From Bacteroidaceae bacterium (lineage in GTDB: Bacteria; Bacteroidota; Bacteroidia; Bacteroidales; Bacteroidaceae): 64,000 nucleotides of DNA. Under the pieces are notes generated by a model. That model was not told where the DNA came from. It saw only the letters and a program-made list of their open reading frames with translations, and ran no database searches. The stretch spans positions 48,697-112,696 of the forward strand of contig JAFROT010000034.1 of NCBI GenBank assembly GCA_017429525.1, in the 5' to 3' direction. Both the position numbers and the translations under genes were made by a program. Shown here one piece after another: positions 1 to 7,361 of this stretch (the stretch's first letter is position 1; every line of letters begins with the position of its first letter).

Positions 1-946
1 TGCTTGCTGTGCGTTCAGCAGCCTGGTTGGCCTTGCCGTTGACGCTCGTCAGCGTCAGCGTGAGCGTCTGCTTGCCAGCTTGAGCGGCTGCGGGAATCTT
101 CACCACCACGATGCCCTTGGCGTTGTAGGGGATAGGCTCTGCGGGTGCGGCTGTCATCTCGGCACTCGTCTGCCCATCTGCGGTCAGCGTGTAGCCCACC
201 TCCGTGATCGTTGAGCGTCCGTTGTTGGTCATAGCGATGGCCACCTCAGCCGTGCCGCCCAGCTCCACACCTACGGGGCCTGCGTCTTCAGGCGTCGCCG
301 AGGCAGCGGGTATAGAGGTGTTCTCCACCAGCAGCTGCAGCGCCAGGCGTCCGAAGCTCGACTGCTCGCCCCAGTCCGTGACCGTCTGCGACGAGCGCAG
401 GAAAAGTCCGTTCTTGATGTAGTCGCCCCCCTGCATGATGGTGTAGGCCGCCTTTGTCAGCGTGTAGGTGTAGCCGGCATAGAAGCCGCTGGCGTTCTTG
501 TAGGGTGTTGTCAGGGCGATGTCGTTGGCATCAGCCTCGAGCGTCGAAGCGTCTACGGCTTGCACGTAGTCAGCCGCATCGATGTCGTCGGGCAGCGATG
601 CTGAGAACCACACCTTCACGTCCTTCACGATCGACGGGTCGGCCATGTAGATGCGCATAGCCGAGATCTTCTTGTCGCTCGCCATCGCATGTCCTGCGGG
701 GATGTAGATGGCCATGTCGAACGTCTCGGCGCGTCCCGTTCCGAGCGTGCTGACGTCCTCGTTGCCGGCGAAGTAGCCCCACCAGATCTGGTCGTCGGCG
801 GGTGTAATCTGTGCCTTATGCAGCGTCGTGCTGCGGGCGATGAGGGTAGGAGAGGGCTGCTGCAGGCGTGGAGCCTTCTGCAAACCTTGGGCCATAGCCG
901 CGATGGCCATCGTCAGGGCCACCAATGAAAGTAAAATTTTCTTCAT
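1..946 (-). CDS. Secreted surface protein, N-terminal part (cut by window edge)
   Basis: The frame is open from the ATG at 946 down to base 1 without a stop, so only about 315 N-terminal residues are visible. It begins with a clear Sec signal peptide (MKKILLSLVALTMAIAAMAQ). The next ~190 residues look like an all-beta module (DQIWWGYFAGNEDVSTLGTG, then AETFDMAIYIPAGH). From about residue 215 there is a CARDB-like beta-sandwich (GPVGVELGGTAEVAMAMTNN). This layout resembles Bacteroidetes secreted proteins with a carbohydrate-binding-like N-terminus, such as Omp28-related proteins, but the deciding C-terminus is outside the window. Location (cell surface or periplasm) is inferred from the signal peptide; function is unknown. 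Confidence 0.75.
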   Translation of the reverse strand, partial: MKKILLSLVALTMAIAAMAQGLQKAPRLQQPSPTLIARSTTLHKAQITPADDQIWWGYFAGNEDVSTLGTGRAETFDMAIYIPAGHAMASDKKISAMRIYMADPSIVKDVKVWFSASLPDDIDAADYVQAVDASTLEADANDIALTTPYKNASGFYAGYTYTLTKAAYTIMQGGDYIKNGLFLRSSQTVTDWGEQSSFGRLALQLLVENTSIPAASATPEDAGPVGVELGGTAEVAIAMTNNGRSTITEVGYTLTADGQTSAEMTAAPAEPIPYNAKGIVVVKIPAAAQAGKQTLTLTLTSVNGKANQAAERTAS

Positions 947-1327
947 GAGCGATTAAAGTATTTTGGTAGGATAATGATCTCTTAATTCTAAACTCTTTCT
1001 TGTTCTTTAACGGACATTGCCGAGGAGTTGCCATTTTCATGAATCAATAGCATTCGCCAGTTCTTTCAATGACTTCTCATCTCAGCAACTTGTTGCAAAG
1101 AACGGAATAATAATTGAGATGAGCAAATAATCATGTGAAAATATGGTGGTATGGGGTCCATATAGTTCATTTTAGAGTTCTTTGCTCCTTCTGTTGTGAA
1201 CCTTTGGGAATATTGTTCTCAGTCTTTTGAATCGCTATTTGGGCGTTTCACCTTATTTTTTTAGCTTTTCGCACCCTTTTTTTCCCGTTTCGTCCTCTTT
1301 CCTATTTCGCGTGAGCAAGAAAGGCGT

Positions 1328-1413
1328 TACCTTTGCAGTGATCAAGAACTCCATGGAAACACGCATTTTTCTGCCTCTAAGCGGTGCTTTTGCTTCGGCA
1401 AAAGCGCCGTTTT
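1328..1413 (+). ncRNA. Candidate small RNA: promoter box plus UUCG hairpin terminator
   Basis: A -7 box TACCTTTG lies at 1328-1335, with TTTC 19 nt upstream at 1305-1308. It is followed by a 12-bp stem (1382-1393 with 1398-1409, one G-U pair) closed by a TTCG tetraloop and a run of four T. A transcript starting near 1342 and ending near 1413 would be about 70 nt. It could instead be an attenuator in the leader of the downstream kinase gene. No family was recognised and the T-run is short. Confidence 0.35.
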
Positions 1414-1608
1414 CTGCAAATAAGCATTCACATCTTAGTGTTCAAATTGATGAAAAGAATGGTGACTTTTGCACGATGAATGACGAAATAGACATGATTA
1501 ATAAGGAAAAATGGCCCTTGAACTATGAAAAACTACGAAGAATTATAGAAAAACGGGGAAAAAGGGAAAAATAGTTGTTGTCGGTATGCTCGTTTAAGTA
1601 TTTTTCTT

Positions 1609-1616
1609 TATCTTTG
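1609..1616 (+). promoter_or_regulatory. Bacteroidetes -7 box TATCTTTG for the histidine kinase
   Basis: There is an exact TATCTTTG, but no good TTTG at the expected -33 spacing. The ATG at 1624 lies only 7 nt past the box, so the mRNA would have almost no leader. Confidence 0.55.
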
Positions 1617-1623
1617 CACGCAA

Positions 1624-2409
1624 ATGAGGACAAAACGAATTTTATACGACTTGTTGTTGGTGCTTGGTCTGGCGCTCTTGGCTCAGGTGGTCTACTATGC
1701 GCTTCTGATTGTTTCCGACACGTTCGAGTATTTCTGGGAGGACCTGAAGGCTTGGCCGCGTTGGTTGCTGGTGGACTTCGCATGGTGCTTTCTGGTCGTG
1801 GCGGCTGTTGCTATGCTCTTTTTCTGGCGACGCACAATCTTGGAACATGAGCGCAACAAGTACCACTTACAGGCCTTGGACAACCAGCTGAGTCCTCACT
1901 TCGTCTTTAATAATTTCAGTATTTTGGCAGACCTGATAGAGGTGGACCCTCAGCGAGCTTCTTCGTACCTGATGAACCTGACGAAGGTGTACCGTTACGC
2001 ACTGTCACATCTCGACCACGACACCGTCACGCTTCAGGAAGAACTGGAGTTCATGCAGCGCTATTTGGCCCTGCTGAAGCAGCGCTTCGGCGACAGCATC
2101 GACGTTCGAATCGCAGATGACGTGTCTGCCCACAAAGGCTCCATCCCGCCAGCGGCCCTTCAGATTCTGATAGAAAATGCCATCAAACACAATGAGCACA
2201 CGGAAACTCGCCCCCTCGTTATCAATGTGACGGCCGACGACCACCACGTCTTTGTCAGCAATAACAAGCAACCTATGACAGCTGCCGACTCGGTCCATCT
2301 GGGACAGCAGAACCTCGTGGAGCGCTATCGGCTGTTGACCTGGAAGAAAGTCTCTATAAGCGATACCCCCGACAACTATTGTGTAACGATTCCGCTGATT
2401 ACAACATGA
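1624..2409 (+). CDS. LytS/YehU-type sensor histidine kinase
   Basis: This 261-aa inner-membrane sensor kinase would phosphorylate the response regulator that follows. Two membrane segments are visible (about residues 8-30 and 48-68), with a very short loop between them and no separate sensor domain. The His_kinase (PF06580-type) core starts at NQLSPHFVFNN with the presumed phospho-accepting His92. The N-box of the ATP-binding domain is LQILIENAIKHNE. The stop codon overlaps the regulator's start (ATGA), which suggests translational coupling. The signal it senses cannot be read from the sequence. Family assignment is firm; the start is supported by the TATCTTTG box just upstream. Confidence 0.93.
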   Translation: MRTKRILYDLLLVLGLALLAQVVYYALLIVSDTFEYFWEDLKAWPRWLLVDFAWCFLVVAAVAMLFFWRRTILEHERNKYHLQALDNQLSPHFVFNNFSILADLIEVDPQRASSYLMNLTKVYRYALSHLDHDTVTLQEELEFMQRYLALLKQRFGDSIDVRIADDVSAHKGSIPPAALQILIENAIKHNEHTETRPLVINVTADDHHVFVSNNKQPMTAADSVHLGQQNLVERYRLLTWKKVSISDTPDNYCVTIPLITT

Positions 2410-3164
2410 GAATTCTGATTATCGAAGACGAGCAGAATAGTGCCAACCTCCTACGCCGCATGCTGGGCAGCGAGCATGAGGTGGTGGGCGTATGTGCCAG
2501 TAATGCCGAGGTCAAAGCGTTCTTCGCCGGCGCAGCGCAGTCCGAGGTGGACTTAATCCTCTCAGACATACAACTGGGCGACGGCCTGAGTTTCGAGTCG
2601 TTGTGCACGGTTCCGAGAGACATTCCCCTCGTGTTCACCACCGCCTACGACCATTATGCTGTGCAGGCCTTCCGTTTCAACAGCATCGATTATCTGCTCA
2701 AGCCCATCGACCGAACCGAATTACAGGCTGCGCTGACGAAGGTGGGCGAAGTGCGCCGCTCGTACTCGACGACCGAGACCATCGCTCGGCTTTTGGACTC
2801 AATGAACGGCCAAAGCATCCATTATCGTGAGCGGTTCCTCATCCCGCATCGGGCTGACGAGTATTTGCTTGTGCCCGTAGCAGACGTCAGCCATCTCACC
2901 ATCCGCGACGGCGTCGTCCGCCTCTGCACTCTGCAAGGCGCAACCCATGTCCTGAGCATGTCTCTCGAGGAGGCGGAGCACGAGCTTGACCCTCAGCGAT
3001 TCATGCGCGTCAACCGCCAGTTCATCGTGAATGCCTCTGCCGTCGCCAAACTCTCCACCCATTTCTTGGGCAAGATGCGCATTCATGTGTCTGCCTTCCC
3101 CAACACCGAGATTATCGTTGGCAAGGATAAGGTAGCAGCCGTCAAGCGCTGGTTGGATTCCTAA
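2406..3164 (+). CDS. LytTR-family response regulator
   Basis: This 252-aa cytoplasmic transcription regulator is the partner of the kinase at 1624. Its N-terminal receiver domain (residues 1-120) has the acidic pair at IIEDE, the phospho-acceptor Asp54 (LILSDIQLGD) and the conserved Lys in YLLKPID. The C-terminal LytTR DNA-binding domain (about 150-250) contains RFMRVNRQFIVN. I chose the start at 2406, giving a 4-nt overlap with the kinase stop, over an upstream start at 2379 that would lie inside the kinase and precede the natural receiver start MRILIIEDE. Target genes are unknown. Confidence 0.93.
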   Translation: MRILIIEDEQNSANLLRRMLGSEHEVVGVCASNAEVKAFFAGAAQSEVDLILSDIQLGDGLSFESLCTVPRDIPLVFTTAYDHYAVQAFRFNSIDYLLKPIDRTELQAALTKVGEVRRSYSTTETIARLLDSMNGQSIHYRERFLIPHRADEYLLVPVADVSHLTIRDGVVRLCTLQGATHVLSMSLEEAEHELDPQRFMRVNRQFIVNASAVAKLSTHFLGKMRIHVSAFPNTEIIVGKDKVAAVKRWLDS

Positions 3165-3166
3165 GG

Positions 3167-3538
3167 CTATTTCAGTTCCGCTCGGACGGCGGTCACCATG
3201 TCTTTGTGGTTCTCGTCGGGTTGGGTGAGTTGAGATGTCAGCTCAATCGTACCTGCTTTGTCCGTTGTCGAGAACGACCCCGTGTAAATGATCGTACTGG
3301 CATTGAAAAGCGTGGCTTCGACGCGCACCCTGTACGTTCCTTTCCTCACTGTTTTGCCGGTTTGATCCTTGAAGTCCCATGTGAACGTCTGCCTTCCGCT
3401 TGCCTGCGGAGTGGCCCCTGTGACGGCGTCCAACTGTTGGTCGGTCAGTTCGTTAGCTTTGGCTGCTTTGACCCATGTCGGCACGCAAGCAGGTCGTTTG
3501 ACATAGCCGCGCATGGGCTGTTCGTCTGTCACAGGCAA
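3167..3538 (-). pseudogene. Truncated DUF2271 gene remnant
   Basis: The 123 codons match the C-terminal part of DUF2271 proteins as I remember them: DAVTGATPQASG, then TFTWDFKDQTGK, then GTYRVRVEATLFN and a tail with DENHKDMVTAV. Family members are normally periplasmic, with a signal peptide and an N-terminal beta region. Here both are missing: the frame opens at a TTG, and an in-frame TAA lies two codons further upstream. The sequence beyond is a tandem-repeat region rather than a gene. The likely history is 5' deletion beside the repeat-rich VirE element. It could still be translated as a cytoplasmic fragment, but I regard it as decayed. Confidence 0.55.
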
Positions 3539-3594
3539 CTTTTACGTATGGCCTCTTTTTAAAAGGTGAAGCAGGGCCATCGCCTGTTTACATA

Positions 3595-3726
3595 GCCTTT
3601 GTTGTCTTTACGCAAAGCCTTTATTGTCTCTACTATTCGCTTTTGTTGCCTATATGAAATGCCTTTGTCATCCATATCTAAGCCCTTTGTCATCTATGTG
3701 TGTAGCCCTTTTCGTCTATATATATC
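3595..3726 (+). repeat. 22-bp degenerate tandem repeats, locus A
   Basis: About six units of 21-23 bp each begin GCCTTT or GCTTTT and end in variants of GTCTATATG. They are degenerate relatives of the cleaner 22-bp units at 57410-57497 and, in reverse orientation, at 30598-30740. Confidence 0.6.
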
Positions 3727-3752
3727 CGTTATTCGGTCGCGACCGAATAACG
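3727..3752. repeat. Perfect 26-bp palindrome
   Basis: The half-site CGTTATTCGGTCG is followed directly by its exact reverse complement. A copy with one central mismatch is at 57514-57539. Both sit 190-215 bp before a 105-bp iteron unit. Confidence 0.9.
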
Positions 3753-3776
3753 TTTTCGACTATATGTATCGGCTTC

Positions 3777-3860
3777 TACGACCGTTCCTTCAGGCCTTCA
3801 CGACCGTTCCTTCAGGCTGCAACGACCAGTCCTCTTGGTCGTCACGACCATTTCTTCGTT
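3777..3860 (+). repeat. About 21-bp tandem repeats (ACGACCGTTCCTTC core)
   Basis: Four consecutive units of about 20-22 bp carry ACGACC followed by TTCCTTCAGG-like sequence. The first two are nearly identical and the later two have diverged. No function is apparent. Confidence 0.55.
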
Positions 3861-3940
3861 TTCATCCACCTTTATCGTTGAATATCCTGACGTGGAAAGT
3901 CCCTCGCGCACGCGCGCAGGTAAAACTTTTATAGAGCACC

Positions 3941-4045
3941 TACACTTTAGCACTCTTCGATGCGTAGCCGTCAGATTATCAGCTGTTAAAGGTGCCTCAA
4001 AACGGTGTAGTTTGGGTGTAGTTTAGGGTGCTAAAGTGTAGTTTT
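3941..4045 (+). repeat. 105-bp iteron-like unit, left arm of inverted repeat around virE
   Basis: The outer 17 bp (TACACTTTAGCACTCTT, 3941-3957) are followed by 45 nt of variable sequence and then a 43-bp block (4003-4045). The block is made of 10-11-bp steps, GGTGTAGTTTG, GGTGTAGTTTA, GGGTGCTAAA, GTGTAGTTTT. The 43-bp block is a perfect inverted match to 6490-6532, and the outer 17 bp match 6578-6594 inverted. Confidence 0.95.
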
Positions 4046-4087
4046 GAAGAGAAATCAACTGAAATCACATGAAATCTCATCAAAAAG

Positions 4088-4118
4088 TTGCAAAACCGAA
4101 AAAAATGTTGTATCTTTG
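4088..4118 (+). promoter_or_regulatory. Promoter of virE
   Basis: TTG at 4088-4090 is followed 20 nt later by TATCTTTG at 4111-4118, which is the Bacteroidetes housekeeping promoter form. It lies just inside the left 105-bp unit. The predicted start near 4124 leaves a ~100-nt leader with a small hairpin (4157-4176). Confidence 0.65.
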
Positions 4119-4224
4119 CAACGTTAAAACAGCCCCCTAATCGGAGGCGTTGAGACAATCGCAGAGCGCTGCGATTCCTTGAATCATGCCATCGATTATT
4201 TACTCATTTTTAAACACTTGTTTT

Positions 4225-6432
4225 ATGGTAAAAATTCAACAATCAAAAAACACACCACTGAAAAGCCGCACCTGGAAAGCACCAACAACGGCAAACATGA
4301 TGTTCACGATCGAGAAGCCCTATGGCGCCAACCGCACTTCGCTGCGCGGTATTACGCTCGACGACTTCTTCGCTCTGTTGCACGACGGCCCGCATCGCGA
4401 GGCAGTCGAGACGCTACGCAGCGAGCTGCCCACCTCGCGTGGCCTCACCAGCGAGCACCCCGAGATTTGGCGCGTCGGGCGCATCATCCCCTCGTGCTTC
4501 GTGCGCAACCAGCAAGGCAAGCGTTCGGCACGCATCTTCAACGGCGTCGTCCTGCTCGACATCCAGGACGTCTATTCGCCCGAGGAGGTGGCACGTCTCA
4601 AGCAAGCAGCCTCCTCGCTGCCCACCACCCTCGCCGCCTTCGTCGGTTCCAGCGGCATGAGCCTCAAGGTGCTTGTGCGCTACTGGTCAGCTGATGGAGT
4701 GCTGTCGCGCGAGTGGAGCGAGGTCGAGGCCTTACACGCCGCCGCCTATGAGCAGGCACGCCGTCTCTATGCCGCCGTCCTGGAGCGTACGATTAAAGAA
4801 CCCGCGAAGGTGTCGATGTTCAACAGCTTCCGAATGACCATCGACCCCAATCCCTACTGGGCTCCCGGGGCTGTGCCCCTGAAGGTGGTGGCGGGCGGAC
4901 CTGCACGCCCCACCCCTGTCGAGCCCTCGCAGGTCCCTCCTACCGACAGCCGCCACTATCGCTACTACAGCCAGCGCTTTGACAAAGCCTACTCCGAGGT
5001 GCTGCAGCGATTCCGTCAGGAAGGGCGTGACGCCTCCATCGAGGCCGATGCCTTCATGCAAGCCGTCACACAGCGATGCTTCGAACTGCAGCTGCCCTTG
5101 GCCGAGACACGTATGCGCATCGTCCGTGGCGAACCCGAGGAACGTGCGCGCGAGTGGACCTACTATGTCAACGACTATTACGCCCGTCACGCCTCAACGG
5201 ATGCTGACGATGCCGACGACCCCGTTGGCGCACGCGCCATGGTGCGCATGATCAGTTCGTCCTACGAGCTCTTCCGCAACCCCATCGACGGTGCCACCTA
5301 CTTCAGGCCCCGCACCACCACAGGCCGTTGGCAGCTCCTCGACAAGAGCGCCCAGGCCTCCATTGAGTTCGAGGTCCTGGAGGCCGGCCTGGTCAAGTCC
5401 GTTCGCCTCGTGCGTACCTATCTGCAGAGCGGACACATCCCTATGCGCAACCCCTTGAGCGAGTTCCTCGGCAGCGTGCGCGGGCAGTGGGATGGGCAAG
5501 ACCGCATCACTCAGCTCGCACGTTGCGTCGCTACGGGCAATCCCCTCTGGGAGCGTGCCTTCTACATCTGGTTCCTCGCGATGGTGCAGCAGTGGCTGGG
5601 CCTCCACCCCGAGCACGGCAATGCCGTAGCCCCTCTCCTCTGCGGAGCGCAGGGCACGGGCAAGAGCACCTTCTGTCGCGCACTCCTCCCCGACATGCTT
5701 CGCTGGGGCTACCTCGACCATATCGACCTCACGCGCACCACGCAGCTCATGCGTTTCATGTCGCAGACGTTGCTCATCAATATCGATGAGTTCGACCAGT
5801 ACCGAGGCAATGCCCAGCGCGGGCCGCTCAAGAATCTCTTCCAGCAAGCGGACATTCGCACGACGCGTCCTTGGGGACAACACCTCGAGGTGCGGCCTCG
5901 CCTGGCCTCGTTCATCGCCACCTGCAACCCTACCGAAGTGCTCTTCGACGAGACCGGCACGCGTCGCTTCATCTGCGTGCGTGTCGACGCCCCTATCGTC
6001 TTGCCTGCTTACATCGACTACGAGCAACTCTACGCCCAGGCTGTCGATCAGATCTACGACCGCCGCAACAGCCCCGGCAGCTATGCCGACGACGACCCTA
6101 CGGGCCGATGCTACTTCACCGTCGAAGAGCAAGACGACATCGAGCGCAACAACAGCCATTTCCGCATCTACAGCTATGCCATCGAGCGATTCCGCGATGC
6201 TTTCGAACCGCAGGCCGACCAACGGCGCCGTGGGGCCGACACCGTGGAGCTGTCGTTTGCCGGCATCATCGACTACATCGACCGCCACTCCCAAAACCGC
6301 CTCTCGCGTGAGGAACGACAGCAGTTGCGCGCTCACATCACGCGACTCGTCAACGAGGGACAGCTCGCTCGCCGACGCTCCAACAAAGGTGTTGTCTACC
6401 ATCTTGCGCGCCGTTCTTTGCCCGTCATTTGA
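4225..6432 (+). CDS. VirE-family protein: BT4734-like primase-type N-terminus plus AAA/SF3-like helicase
   Basis: This protein of about 735 aa is typical of Bacteroidetes VirE proteins (PF08800-like N-terminus, PF05272 C-terminus). The N-terminal ~200 residues carry VVLLDIQDVYSPEEVARLK and FVGSSGMSLKVLVRYW, as in BT4734-like primase/polymerase-type domains. The helicase core has Walker A CGAQGTGKST (473-482), Walker B INIDEFDQY (Asp521/Glu522) and the arginine-rich TGTRRFICVRV. The family is probably a DNA replication or priming enzyme; its role in Bacteroidetes is not established. The gene is enclosed by the 105-bp inverted repeats and followed by an HU-like gene, the usual partner. The ATG at 4225 sits in AT-rich sequence and begins a more natural N-terminus; an in-frame ATG at 4186 is possible. 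Confidence 0.88.
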   Translation: MVKIQQSKNTPLKSRTWKAPTTANMMFTIEKPYGANRTSLRGITLDDFFALLHDGPHREAVETLRSELPTSRGLTSEHPEIWRVGRIIPSCFVRNQQGKRSARIFNGVVLLDIQDVYSPEEVARLKQAASSLPTTLAAFVGSSGMSLKVLVRYWSADGVLSREWSEVEALHAAAYEQARRLYAAVLERTIKEPAKVSMFNSFRMTIDPNPYWAPGAVPLKVVAGGPARPTPVEPSQVPPTDSRHYRYYSQRFDKAYSEVLQRFRQEGRDASIEADAFMQAVTQRCFELQLPLAETRMRIVRGEPEERAREWTYYVNDYYARHASTDADDADDPVGARAMVRMISSSYELFRNPIDGATYFRPRTTTGRWQLLDKSAQASIEFEVLEAGLVKSVRLVRTYLQSGHIPMRNPLSEFLGSVRGQWDGQDRITQLARCVATGNPLWERAFYIWFLAMVQQWLGLHPEHGNAVAPLLCGAQGTGKSTFCRALLPDMLRWGYLDHIDLTRTTQLMRFMSQTLLINIDEFDQYRGNAQRGPLKNLFQQADIRTTRPWGQHLEVRPRLASFIATCNPTEVLFDETGTRRFICVRVDAPIVLPAYIDYEQLYAQAVDQIYDRRNSPGSYADDDPTGRCYFTVEEQDDIERNNSHFRIYSYAIERFRDAFEPQADQRRRGADTVELSFAGIIDYIDRHSQNRLSREERQQLRAHITRLVNEGQLARRRSNKGVVYHLARRSLPVI

Positions 6433-6489
6433 ACGACTTTTGCTCATAACAATAGCATTTTGACACCAAAAATCAACAGTTTTCACCCT

Positions 6490-6594
6490 AAAACTACACT
6501 TTAGCACCCTAAACTACACCCAAACTACACCGCTTTTGCGATGCCTAAGCATTTGAGAACCATAGTGATGAATGAAAAAGAGTGCTAAAGTGTA
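6490..6594 (-). repeat. 105-bp iteron-like unit, right arm of inverted repeat around virE
   Basis: This is an inverted copy of 3941-4045. The inner 43 bp (6490-6532) are identical, the 45-nt centre has diverged but kept its length, and the outer 17 bp (6578-6594) are identical. It separates virE from the HU-like gene and is the only sequence that could hold the latter's promoter. Confidence 0.95.
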
Positions 6595-6624
6595 GTTACA
6601 AAACAATTTTTTTCTCACGCGAAT

Positions 6625-7263
6625 ATGTCTAACTTCAGTAAAATCCACTTTTCAGTTGCCAACCACGCCTCCGTCACCGGAGAGCATAACCTTGTACCCC
6701 GTCTGCATGCGGGCAGCCCTGAGAACCTCGCCGAGCGCTACGACGACCTCCCTTGGCAGACGCCTCTCACGAAGGGAACCCTCTATGTGAGTCTCGACGA
6801 GATACGTCGTACCCTTCTGCATCTCATGGCCAACGGTTCCCCCGTGACCATCCCTTTCCTCGGCACCTTCACCCTCACGCTCGGTGGTGACGTCCATATC
6901 GAGAATGGCCACTATCAGGGGCACGACGTCCACGTCGACGGCATCCGCTTCACGCCCGATGCAGACTTCCTACGTGAACTGCGCGCCCTGAGCGTCGACC
7001 AGGATCCCCTGCCACTCACCCCCTACGTTGACGATGAACGCCTCAACGCTGTCCTCGACGGGCTTTTCGGCGACGCAGCCGCCTCGGACACAACCTCATC
7101 TGACGAATCTCGCACCATCACCCATGCCGACCTCTATCGTGCCTTCGACGGAACCCTCTCTCATCACCGTATCTTCGACATCCTCAACCGCCTCGTCGCC
7201 GAGCACCGCCTCACACGCGAAGGCTCCCGCAACCAAACCCGCTATCGCCGCTACACAAGTTAA
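6625..7263 (+). CDS. HU-like DNA-binding protein with C-terminal winged-helix-like tail
   Basis: This 212-aa protein of the Bacteroidetes HU-related family is commonly found next to VirE genes. Residues 1-125 follow the family pattern (GTLYVSLDEIRRTLLHLMAN, then PVTIPFLGTFTLTLGGD, then VDGIRFTPDADFLRELR). The DNA-binding beta arm is not obvious. The last ~50 residues (ITHADLYRAFDGTLSHHRIF, then ILNRLVAEHRL, then RNQTRYRRY) resemble a helix-turn-helix with a basic end. It may bind the iteron-like units that flank virE, but that is inference from position only. It is the last gene before the CRISPR array, in the same direction. Confidence 0.8.
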   Translation: MSNFSKIHFSVANHASVTGEHNLVPRLHAGSPENLAERYDDLPWQTPLTKGTLYVSLDEIRRTLLHLMANGSPVTIPFLGTFTLTLGGDVHIENGHYQGHDVHVDGIRFTPDADFLRELRALSVDQDPLPLTPYVDDERLNAVLDGLFGDAAASDTTSSDESRTITHADLYRAFDGTLSHHRIFDILNRLVAEHRLTREGSRNQTRYRRYTS

Positions 7264-7287
7264 TAAGTATAAAAACTCCCTCCATTT

Positions 7288-7318
7288 TTTGCCACTCTGC
7301 AGAGTTTCCGTATCTTTG
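7288..7318 (+). promoter_or_regulatory. Promoter reading into the CRISPR array
   Basis: TTTG at 7288-7291 is followed exactly 19 nt later by TATCTTTG at 7311-7318, a full consensus. Transcription would start near 7324, about 40 nt before the first (degenerate) repeat, in the sense that gives functional crRNA. Confidence 0.75.
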
Positions 7319-7361
7319 TGCCCAGTTAACAGAGATCTTTGACATTTTAGCTATTATGGAA

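Larger units (their letters stand above)
947..1623. other. Intergenic region between divergent genes
   Basis: This 677-bp AT-rich stretch separates the leftward secreted-protein gene from the rightward histidine kinase. It holds a promoter-like box with a following stem-loop (1328-1413, listed separately) and the kinase promoter box near 1609. A 115-codon open frame at 1227-1574 has a composition unlike the neighbouring genes and no recognisable domain, and I do not call it a gene. Confidence 0.6.
3539..4224. other. Repeat-rich non-coding region upstream of virE
   Basis: No gene was found in this 686-bp stretch. In order it contains 22-bp degenerate tandem repeats, a perfect 26-bp palindrome, about 21-bp repeats around ACGACCGTTCCTTCAGG, an alternating purine-pyrimidine GC block (3904-3918), the 105-bp left inverted-repeat unit and the virE promoter. 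The same order, apart from the second repeat array, recurs at 57.4-57.8 kb. Confidence 0.8.

Noticed and set aside
1227-1574. 115-codon open frame between the secreted-protein gene and the kinase
   Set aside because: Low-complexity composition, no domain, and it spans a likely promoter and a terminator-like hairpin.
5194-6507. 437-codon frame antisense to virE
   Set aside because: It arises from the codon bias of virE (long antisense open frame), has no recognisable domain, and runs through the inverted-repeat arm.
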